Assembly: GCA_025059435.1 (NCBI GenBank)
Contig: JANXDK010000042.1
Coordinates: 1-5,261, forward strand
Length of the DNA stretch: 5,261 nt
DNA from: Thermoproteota archaeon
GTDB taxonomy: Archaea; Thermoproteota; EX4484-205; JAAOZP01
Direction of reading: 5' to 3'
Shown here: positions 1 through 5,261 of the stretch, one piece after another
How positions within the stretch are numbered: the stretch's first letter is position 1
Layout of the letters: each line of letters opens with the position of its first letter
Notes under the pieces: model-generated
The model's input: the letters and a program-made list of their open reading frames with translations, nothing else
What the model was told of the DNA's origin: nothing
Databases searched by the model: none
Position numbers and translations under genes: made by a program

Positions 1-1
1 C

Positions 2-406
2 GAAGAGGCTGTTAAGACAATAAATATTTACAGTAAAAAAATTCAAACGCTCAGATCTCTGAAAGAAAGCGGGAAAATATCCGAAAAAACAGCCGATTTC
101 CTTCAGAAGGAATTCGACAATTATGTTAAAACGATTGAGGCAAGGAAGCAGACGGTTTTAGAAAAACTTGAAAATAGGATAAAAGAAGTTCAGCAGCAAA
201 TGGAGGTTATAGAGAAACTTATTGCAAACAATGAAATCAGGTTCTCCGCTCAAGAGATTTCAGAAGACAGATACACTAAAATAGCGACGGCCTTGAATTA
301 TGCTTTAGAAGAAACTAGGAATGAGTATGAAAGCCTTAGAGAAGCCATATCCATACTCACCAGGCTTCCCGAGTTGATAAGTCAGAGTGAGACGGTGGAG
401 AGGTAG
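2..406 (+). CDS. CdvA-like coiled-coil protein, C-terminal part (5' end outside window)
   Basis: The reading frame is open from the left edge to a TAG stop, giving 134 visible residues; the true start lies outside. An internal ATG at base 200 falls in the middle of a helix and is unlikely to be the start. The visible part is almost all charged, heptad-like helix, in two segments (about residues 5-75 and 85-120) separated by a short turn. The pattern follows what I recall of CdvA: a helix with a G-K-I-S turn (residues 24-27), a basic/acidic helix with an L-E-N-R-I step (56-60), then a Q-E-I-S-E-D-R-Y segment (84-91) matching the G-E-I-P-x-x-x-Y turn before the last helix. In Sulfolobus, CdvA binds membrane and recruits the ESCRT-III homologue CdvB. 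The N-terminal PRC-barrel-like domain that would confirm this is not in the window. Only about 14 residues follow the last helix, so no long C-terminal linker is seen. Other coiled-coil families cannot be excluded. Confidence 0.6.
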   Translation, partial: EEAVKTINIYSKKIQTLRSLKESGKISEKTADFLQKEFDNYVKTIEARKQTVLEKLENRIKEVQQQMEVIEKLIANNEIRFSAQEISEDRYTKIATALNYALEETRNEYESLREAISILTRLPELISQSETVER

Positions 407-731
407 TAGAATCCGTCTCTTTCGTCACTTTCTCAAGCCTTATACCCCTGTCGAAAATTAGCTCGTATATCTGGTTTATTTGAGGGCTTCCCAAAGCCTT
501 ATACTCTTTCTCCGTAAGATAAACTATCAATCTGGGAGTGCCATACTTCGGTACCAGACCAGCCTGTTGCAAGCCGCTTAATAAACCACGGATCATCTGT
601 TGAGCATACAGTACATCCTCAGAAGATTTGTCTATTATACTAGAGGGGGCAATAGATGTGAAATCAACTCTTACACCAGGCTCTCCCTCGACTTCAACGC
701 TTCCTATGAAAGTTACTTTAACTCTTACCAT
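357..731 (-). CDS. small conserved-looking protein, possible arcadin-1 family
   Basis: This 124-residue protein starts at an ATG and ends with TGA. Residues 1-27 look like two beta strands (VRVKVTFIGSVEVEG, then GVRVDFTSIAP). A helix rich in Gln and Leu follows at about 38-57 (YAQQMIRGLLSGLQQAG). Next come a strand (PRLIVYLTEKEY, 66-77), a G-S-P-Q-I-N-Q-I-Y-E-L-I segment and a final strand ending near 101. The order of strands, the Y/F-L-T-E-x-E-Y motif and the following x-N-x-x-Y-E-L motif resemble archaeal arcadin-1-like proteins, which are encoded with the actin homologue crenactin; this is from memory of the family, not a search. The last 20 residues are Ser/Thr/Pro-rich, probably disordered, and encoded antisense to the end of the upstream coiled-coil gene. 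No signal peptide or membrane segment is visible. An in-frame TAA at 771-773 with no better start after it supports the ATG at 731. Confidence 0.5.
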   Translation of the reverse strand: MVRVKVTFIGSVEVEGEPGVRVDFTSIAPSSIIDKSSEDVLYAQQMIRGLLSGLQQAGLVPKYGTPRLIVYLTEKEYKALGSPQINQIYELIFDRGIRLEKVTKETDSTTSPPSHSDLSTREAW

Positions 732-767
732 TTGATAATCTACTCTTCCTAAACCGCTTAATAAAGT

Positions 768-777
768 TATTTAAAAG
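768..777 (-). promoter_or_regulatory. TATA-like element for the small minus-strand gene
   Basis: On the minus strand the sequence reads CTTTTAAATA, a good match to an archaeal TATA box. Its centre is about 41 bases before the ATG at 731, so initiation 25-27 bases downstream would leave a short leader of about 15 bases. A GGAAGAG purine stretch at 743-749 lies close to the predicted transcription start and 11 bases before the ATG, so its use as a ribosome binding site is uncertain. Confidence 0.45.
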
Positions 778-809
778 AGATATTCATAACGATCTCCATA
801 TCGGATTTG

Positions 810-826
810 GAAAAGATTTTTAAGTA
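810..826 (+). promoter_or_regulatory. BRE/TATA-like promoter, probably giving a leaderless or near-leaderless mRNA
   Basis: A purine-rich GAAAAGA (BRE-like) is followed by TTTTTAAGTA, an archaeal-type TATA element centred near 821. Initiation 25-27 bases downstream would fall at about 846-848, directly before the ATG at 849. The sequence before the ATG (GGGTTGAGAGTAAA) has no convincing GGAGGTGA-like ribosome binding site, in contrast to the strong one before pheT, which fits leaderless translation. This is inferred from spacing only. Confidence 0.5.
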
Positions 827-848
827 GAATCATAGGGTTGAGAGTAAA

Positions 849-2162
849 ATGCTTGAGAAGAATGTTTTTGAAAGAAATGAGTATAAAAGGAGAATAACTG
901 TTCAAGAGCTTGTTAATCTGAGCAAGCAGAAATATGATCCAGAGTCTTGGAATAGGCTTAGGATGATGCTCTATCCTCCCAGAAAACTGGATGTGAATGT
1001 AATTATAGATGATTCTACTCTTAGAGAAGGGCTTCAAATGGCAGGTTTAACAACACCTAGTGCTGAAGACATGGCTGAGATAGGCAGGCTTCTCTACGAG
1101 ATTGGTATCGAAAGGATAGAAGTAATGACTTACACCGATACGGATAAGGAAGCTATAAGGATGATGGTAGATAATGGTTTAGGGGAAATCCTAGCAGGTT
1201 GGAGCAGGGCGGATAAGAGAGATATAGACGCTGTTCTACAATTGGATTTGAAACAGATTGGTATAAGTCACCCTGTATCTTATTATCACTTCGCTAAATG
1301 GCCTGAGGAGCACGTTCACGATCTTACGATAAGGGTTGTTGAAGCTGTTCAATATGCTGTCGACCACGGGTTGAGAGTTTTTGTCCACGGTGAAGACAGT
1401 ACGAGAGCAGATTGGGACTTTGAGAAGAAATTTGTAAATGCTGTTGCAGAAGCCGGTGCAGAAGTATACAGGATATGCGATACCGTTGGGATAGGGTGTT
1501 CTCTTCAAGACCACCCTCTTCCTAATGGAATACCGGCGAAAATAAGGGCTTTGAAAAACGAGACTAAGATAAAGAGTTTAGAAATACATGCACATGATGA
1601 TCTTGGTAATGCTGTTGAGAATACTATGGCTGCGATAAGAGCAGCTTCAGGGCTCTATGAGAATTTTTACGTAAGTACGACTTTTCTAGGTATAGGCGAA
1701 AGGGCGGGTAATGCTGAAACTGAGAAAATAATTTTAAATCTCTATATTCATCATGGCGTGGAGAAATGGAAACTGTCTCTGTTGAGAGAAACTGCGAATT
1801 TTATATCAACGGCTTTAAACTACCATCTTCCAACGAATAAAGCGATAGTTGGAGATTCTGCATTCGCCCATGAATCGGGAATTCACTTGCATGGCATAAA
1901 AATAGCTCCAGCCATTTACGAATTGTTCCCACCGGAGCTTGTTGGACAGACTAGGAAGATTATAATAGGTAGGAGAACCGGAAAACATGGGATAATGATG
2001 AAGCTAAGAGAACTAGTTGACCACGAAGTGGGAGAAGAAGATCCTAGGTTGAAAACTCTCGTAGAACTCGTTAGAAACACTCTGCTTCGAGTCGATAGGA
2101 AGTATTACTTGACTGAAGAAGAGTTTAAGAAACTGGTTGCCGAAGCAGGTTTTAAGGTTTAG
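849..2162 (+). CDS. DRE-TIM acyltransferase (2-isopropylmalate/homocitrate/Re-citrate synthase superfamily)
   Basis: This complete 437-residue enzyme belongs to the HMGL-like TIM-barrel family that condenses acetyl-CoA with a 2-oxo acid. About 50 N-terminal residues precede the barrel. Visible motifs are D55-S-T-L-R59-E60-G-L-Q63 (metal Asp, catalytic Arg, second acid), G117-W-S-R-A-D-K-R-D-I-D127, E182-D-S-T-R186, C210-D-T-V-G214, metal-binding H247-A-H249-D-D, G281-I-G-E-R-A-G-N288 and H341-E-S-G-I-H346 after the barrel. The catalytic set is therefore intact. The protein ends after a short C-terminal helical region and lacks the roughly 100-residue leucine-binding domain of full-length LeuA, so LeuA-type feedback inhibition is unlikely. 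Substrate is undecided. D122 occupies the place where fungal homocitrate synthase has its 2-oxoglutarate-contacting His, and the G-W-x-R-A segment plus the following S-Y-Y-H and C-D-T-x-G-x-G features recall Re-citrate synthases. The usual Asn of H-x-H-N-D is Asp250. Transcription probably starts at the promoter just upstream; the 3' end overlaps pheT on the opposite strand. Family confidence is high, exact reaction low. Confidence 0.9.
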   Translation: MLEKNVFERNEYKRRITVQELVNLSKQKYDPESWNRLRMMLYPPRKLDVNVIIDDSTLREGLQMAGLTTPSAEDMAEIGRLLYEIGIERIEVMTYTDTDKEAIRMMVDNGLGEILAGWSRADKRDIDAVLQLDLKQIGISHPVSYYHFAKWPEEHVHDLTIRVVEAVQYAVDHGLRVFVHGEDSTRADWDFEKKFVNAVAEAGAEVYRICDTVGIGCSLQDHPLPNGIPAKIRALKNETKIKSLEIHAHDDLGNAVENTMAAIRAASGLYENFYVSTTFLGIGERAGNAETEKIILNLYIHHGVEKWKLSLLRETANFISTALNYHLPTNKAIVGDSAFAHESGIHLHGIKIAPAIYELFPPELVGQTRKIIIGRRTGKHGIMMKLRELVDHEVGEEDPRLKTLVELVRNTLLRVDRKYYLTEEEFKKLVAEAGFKV

Positions 2163-3819
2163 AACATTTGTTTATAAAAGTGTCTAACTCCATCTCAAAC
2201 CCTACTACGGGATTTTCTAAATTGTTTAGCTCAATAACCTCGGGGTGAATCTCGCCCAAGACTCCTATCAACTTATCTTCATAGAAAACGTTTGCAACCC
2301 TACCCGGCGTGAATAATGGATCATCGCCTTTTTCAAAACGTATTTTTTCAACACCTAGGCTATTTAACAGGACGAGGACAACAGCCTTAATTTCTGAAAA
2401 AGAAGCTGAAGAATGCGCAGAGACGCCTGCAATAGAGAGCCTTATAGAAAACCCTTTATCCCCGCCTGCTTTCACAATAGGGCCTGTCTCAAATATTCTT
2501 TGAGGATATTTTTCATGTTTGCTAACGGACAGATTCAATATTAAGCAGGGGAGCAAGGAATCCCTTAACATCGTAAGTTCTGTACTTGAGGAATTTGCCA
2601 GTACAATCCTGTTTGTAACAGGCCTCCTAACTCTATGGTAATTCTTCTCCTCACTCGTTATTACGAAATTGAAGACTTCCGTATATCCCAGACCGATCAT
2701 AATCATCTTAACTTTATCCTGTAAAATGGTCTCAGGATGTTTAGAACCTATAGTAACGGATTTGGGAAAAGTGGGCGTGAGTTTCCACAATCCGTATCCT
2801 ATTGCAACCTCTTCAACAAGGTCAACTTTATGCATTACATCAACCCTATAAGGAGGAATACCAACGCGAAAAGACTCTCCGTTATTTTTAACGGAAAACC
2901 TACATTTCAAAAGGCTCCTGTAGATTTCTGTATTTTCTAGATTCTCACCCAAGAGAGAATTTATGTAACTCGCTTCAACGCTTATTTCGCGAGGTTTAAA
3001 ATCAGGATATGTTTTCATAGAACCATCCTGATAAATTATTCTAACGGCTTCTATACTGCCGCCGATATCGCTTAAAGCATAAAGAAGTATATTAAGGGCT
3101 CTTGACGCATAGTACTCGTCTAAAGCAGTGACATCTATAAAGAGATTCTTAGTCTCAGGGGTTAGTCTTGTAAGCTCTGAGTTTATTATGGGTGGGAATG
3201 ATAGAACCTCTCCTGTCGAATCGATTATCAGAGGATACTTATCAAAACTCTTGATTATATGGCCGTATTCCACACCTTTGTCAATTTCGTTAAGGATCTG
3301 ATTTAGGGTCATAACTCTATCCATCCCCAGAGGCTTAAAAGAAGTCTTCTCAGGATCGGCAGCAATATAATATATTGGGGGCCTAATCTTATCTAAGTCA
3401 TGGATACCGATTGAAACTTTTCTCCTATTCCTTCCAATCCCTTGGTGCAGAACCTCTTGGATAGTGATTATCTCTTTTAAATCGTCTTCAGATAGTTGAA
3501 TGTTCCTTACTACTGCAGAGCATAAAACGCCCCTTATGTCTTTCAACTCCTCATTGAAGTAGAAATCTATTTTTGGTTCAGTCACTCTAACCTCCGGATA
3601 CCCTAGTTTTATTTCTAAGAAGCCTGCATAAGCTCTAGCCAGCCCTGGATGACTAGAGAAATCCGGACGATTAGGATTATACTCTATCTTGACGAAGTTA
3701 TCACCAACATCTTCTATGTCAGTAGCTAACCACGGGAGGTCTCTGATAAGTTGTTTCAAATCAACATCTATGCCCAGGAATCTAGCCAACCTTTCCGAAT
3801 AAACCTCTATCACAGGCAT
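2152..3819 (-). CDS. pheT: phenylalanyl-tRNA synthetase beta subunit, archaeal type
   Basis: This complete 555-residue protein has the usual length for archaeal and eukaryotic PheRS beta, shorter than the roughly 800 residues of bacterial PheT because the tRNA-binding EMAP-like and anticodon-binding domains are absent. It pairs with PheS in a heterotetramer that attaches phenylalanine to tRNA-Phe in the cytoplasm. Residues 46-70 carry the N-P-N-R-P-D motif and G-L-A-R helix. The B3/4 editing domain, which hydrolyses mischarged Tyr-tRNA-Phe, spans about 95-250, including G-I-G-R-N-R-R-K-V-S-I-G-I-H-D (127-141), P-L-I-I-D-S (196-201) and S-F-P-P-I-I-N-S (207-214). The B5 domain follows (about 275-345), with the P-P-Y-R-x-D-V and D-L-V-E-E-V-A-I-G-Y-G motifs at 322-343. 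The catalytic-like B6/B7 fold occupies the rest (about 360-545), with L-R-D-S-L-L-P (418-424). The ATG start overlaps the end of pheS by 10 bases and has a strong ribosome binding site. The stop codon overlaps the neighbouring plus-strand enzyme gene by 11 bp. Confidence 0.96.
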   Translation of the reverse strand: MPVIEVYSERLARFLGIDVDLKQLIRDLPWLATDIEDVGDNFVKIEYNPNRPDFSSHPGLARAYAGFLEIKLGYPEVRVTEPKIDFYFNEELKDIRGVLCSAVVRNIQLSEDDLKEIITIQEVLHQGIGRNRRKVSIGIHDLDKIRPPIYYIAADPEKTSFKPLGMDRVMTLNQILNEIDKGVEYGHIIKSFDKYPLIIDSTGEVLSFPPIINSELTRLTPETKNLFIDVTALDEYYASRALNILLYALSDIGGSIEAVRIIYQDGSMKTYPDFKPREISVEASYINSLLGENLENTEIYRSLLKCRFSVKNNGESFRVGIPPYRVDVMHKVDLVEEVAIGYGLWKLTPTFPKSVTIGSKHPETILQDKVKMIMIGLGYTEVFNFVITSEEKNYHRVRRPVTNRIVLANSSSTELTMLRDSLLPCLILNLSVSKHEKYPQRIFETGPIVKAGGDKGFSIRLSIAGVSAHSSASFSEIKAVVLVLLNSLGVEKIRFEKGDDPLFTPGRVANVFYEDKLIGVLGEIHPEVIELNNLENPVVGFEMELDTFINKCSKP

Positions 3820-5261
3820 GTTTTAACCCTCCTAAGCCAACCTAAATCGTTCTGATAGAGGATGCGAATGTCAGTGATACCGAGCTTCAGCATTAAGAGA
3901 CGTTCTAATCCTCCTCCCCAAGCAAGAACCGGATGCTCTATCCCGAGTGGTTTAGTGACCTCGGGTCTGAAAATACCCATGCCACATAGTTCAAGCCATT
4001 TTCCCGCTTGGGGGACATATACGACAGAATTCATACTGGGCTCCGTATAAGGGAAGTAGGAAGGCCAGAACTGGACTTTTTCTAGCCCTAGTTTCCTGTA
4101 GAACTCCGTAAGAACACCTTTTAAATCTCTTAAAGTAACTCCCTCATCCATGATTATTCCTTCAATCTGGTGGAATTCAGCAAGGCTTTTGAAAGAAATC
4201 CTCTCGTTTCTAAATACTCTATCGACACTAAACACCTTGACAGGAGGATCCTTATGTTCAGCTAAATACCTTACTGAAACACATGTCGTATGAGTCCTTA
4301 ACACGAGTTTCTTAGCAGTATCCTCAGACCATTTTCCACCCCAACCGGTTGAGCCGGTTTCCCAACCGTTTTCATGCGTCTTCTTTACTTTTTCAACTAG
4401 TTCCCTATCCTCAAGCTCGGTAGATGAAGGGTTCAATAGGTAAAAAGTATCCTGCATTTCCCTAGCAGGATGGTCTTGAGGAGTAAAGAGTGCGTCGAAA
4501 TTCCAGAAACACGATTCGATTATTGGTCCCTTCACCTCCGTAAAACCCATTTCTGTGAATATCTCCTTGACTTCTTTAATGAATTCTGTTAAAGGATGCA
4601 TTCTTCCAGGAAATAGTGGCTCGACATCAGCTGTAATGTCGTAAGGTTTGAGCTCTACTCTCTTCCACTCTCCACTTCTGATTAATTCTGGTGTCAACTG
4701 GGTTACTGCAATCTTCAGCTCTACGGTCCTCCCTGCTTCCGTTATTGAAACTATTCTCTCAGCCTTCTCCGTGGTCTTAACCAAACCCCTGCTCGTCAGA
4801 AGCTTAACGCTTTCGCTATCCAAGGCATTCTGCTCTAGAGAACCATAAGAAGCAACCGTTCTTAGAGCCGACTCATCCGCGCCCTCTGGAGGTTCTTTTT
4901 CAATAATTATGTGAGGAGTGCCGTTGAGAGCCTGAATTATTCCCCAGCCCTTCTTACGAAGCCAACCTAAAGCAATTGTGAAAAAGGACTTATCCGGATA
5001 AGTTTCACGAGCCTCTTCTAAAGGTATTCTACCTCCCTTCTCCAGCACTATTTTTACAAGTCTCCTCTCAGGAAGACCATGTTTAGAATGATATTCGCCT
5101 TCGGGAGTAAGTTGAACATACTTAGTAGTTTTAGAAAAAAGCTCAACGAAACCTTTTTGGAAAAGTGAATAAGAGGCGCTTGCCACCGAGGATTCATTAA
5201 CGCCTAACAGCTTGCATATCTCGTCAAAACTCAGGGCCCTGTTTGTTTTTCTCAACGCTTC
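3810..5261 (-). CDS. pheS: phenylalanyl-tRNA synthetase alpha subunit, archaeal type (5' end outside window)
   Basis: This class II aminoacyl-tRNA synthetase catalytic subunit makes Phe-tRNA-Phe with PheT. The frame stays open to the right edge. A TTG at 5253-5255 could be read as a start, but the residues before it (E-A-L) continue the first winged-helix domain, so the real start is most likely outside; residue numbers here count from that TTG codon. Residues 1-185 are the archaeal/eukaryotic N-terminal winged-helix DNA/tRNA-binding-like domains. The catalytic core follows: motif 1 around H220-P-L-T-E-F, then W251-N-F-D-A-L-F-T-P-Q-D-H-P-A-R (to 265), L-R-T-H-T-T (319-324), motif 2 with F-R-N-E-R (348-352) and F-H-Q-I-E-G (361-366), the phenylalanine-pocket Y-F-P-Y-T-E-P-S (400-407), E-L-C-G-M-G (422-427) and motif 3 W-G-G-G-L-E-R452-L. 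A445 sits where the bacterial alanine controlling substrate size lies. The 483 visible residues are close to full family length, so little is missing. It is the first gene of the pheST pair, and its promoter is not in the window. Confidence 0.96.
   Translation of the reverse strand, partial: EALRKTNRALSFDEICKLLGVNESSVASASYSLFQKGFVELFSKTTKYVQLTPEGEYHSKHGLPERRLVKIVLEKGGRIPLEEARETYPDKSFFTIALGWLRKKGWGIIQALNGTPHIIIEKEPPEGADESALRTVASYGSLEQNALDSESVKLLTSRGLVKTTEKAERIVSITEAGRTVELKIAVTQLTPELIRSGEWKRVELKPYDITADVEPLFPGRMHPLTEFIKEVKEIFTEMGFTEVKGPIIESCFWNFDALFTPQDHPAREMQDTFYLLNPSSTELEDRELVEKVKKTHENGWETGSTGWGGKWSEDTAKKLVLRTHTTCVSVRYLAEHKDPPVKVFSVDRVFRNERISFKSLAEFHQIEGIIMDEGVTLRDLKGVLTEFYRKLGLEKVQFWPSYFPYTEPSMNSVVYVPQAGKWLELCGMGIFRPEVTKPLGIEHPVLAWGGGLERLLMLKLGITDIRILYQNDLGWLRRVKTCL
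3827..3833 (-). promoter_or_regulatory. Shine-Dalgarno site for pheT inside the 3' end of pheS
   Basis: The minus strand reads AGGAGGG seven bases before the pheT ATG. It lies within pheS codons for the C-terminal R-R-V residues. Its strength and position fix the pheT start and, with the 10-base gene overlap, suggest translational coupling that keeps the two subunits in balance. Confidence 0.8.

Noticed and set aside
200..202. ATG at 200 as the start of a short 68-residue gene
   Set aside because: The same frame is open to the left edge with uninterrupted coiled-coil character, so this Met is internal.
574..765. A 12-base direct repeat, CCGCTTAATAAA, at 574-585 and 754-765
   Set aside because: A single 12-base match is about what chance gives in 5 kb of AT-rich sequence; one copy is inside a coding region and no further copies were seen.
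790..803. Small inverted repeat CGAT-ctccat-ATCG in the divergent intergenic region as a possible operator
   Set aside because: Four-base arms are too short to support an operator claim without comparison with other genomes.
771..1514. Open frames on the minus strand at 771-1037 and 1236-1514
   Set aside because: They lie antisense to the well-supported condensing enzyme, have no recognisable motifs and show compositions expected of shadow frames.
2309..4848. Short plus-strand open frames inside pheT and pheS
   Set aside because: All are antisense to conserved synthetase motifs and show no independent coding evidence.
5253..5255. TTG as the real start codon of pheS
   Set aside because: The frame continues to the window edge, the upstream residues (E-A-L) extend the first winged-helix segment naturally, and no ribosome binding site can be assessed; the gene is better treated as truncated by the window.

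Overview
The window looks like a compact piece of archaeal chromosome, most probably from a thermophilic member of the TACK group (Thermoproteota, Korarchaeota, Bathyarchaeia and relatives). The reasons are archaeal-type phenylalanyl-tRNA synthetase subunits, AT-rich DNA with many AGA/AGG arginine and ATA isoleucine codons, archaeal TATA-like promoter elements, and a CdvA-like coiled-coil protein beside a possible arcadin-1-like protein. The species cannot be named from this sequence alone.

Layout: (1) bases 2-406, plus strand, the 3' end of a coiled-coil protein that best resembles CdvA, the membrane-recruiting component of archaeal ESCRT/Cdv division. (2) 357-731, minus strand, a small protein possibly of the arcadin-1 family (crenactin cytoskeleton); it overlaps gene 1 tail-to-tail by 50 bp. 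(3) 732-848, a 117-bp divergent intergenic region with one TATA-like element for each strand. (4) 849-2162, plus strand, a complete 437-residue DRE-TIM acyltransferase of the homocitrate/isopropylmalate synthase superfamily. Its active-site variations suggest it is not an ordinary LeuA or homocitrate synthase and may be closer to Re-citrate synthases. (5) 2152-3819, minus strand, pheT. (6) 3810-5261, minus strand, pheS, whose 5' end runs off the right edge. pheS and pheT overlap by 10 bp and form an operon read right to left; pheT overlaps gene 4 tail-to-tail by 11 bp.

Functionally, pheS and pheT encode the two subunits of one essential aminoacyl-tRNA synthetase. The left-hand pair may reflect a cell-division/cytoskeleton neighbourhood. 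The central enzyme is a central-carbon or amino-acid biosynthetic enzyme of undecided substrate. I saw no tRNA, rRNA, CRISPR array, insertion sequence, attachment site or integrase. The points most worth a second look are the substrate of the central enzyme and the CdvA-like/arcadin-1-like pairing; neither is proven from sequence alone.
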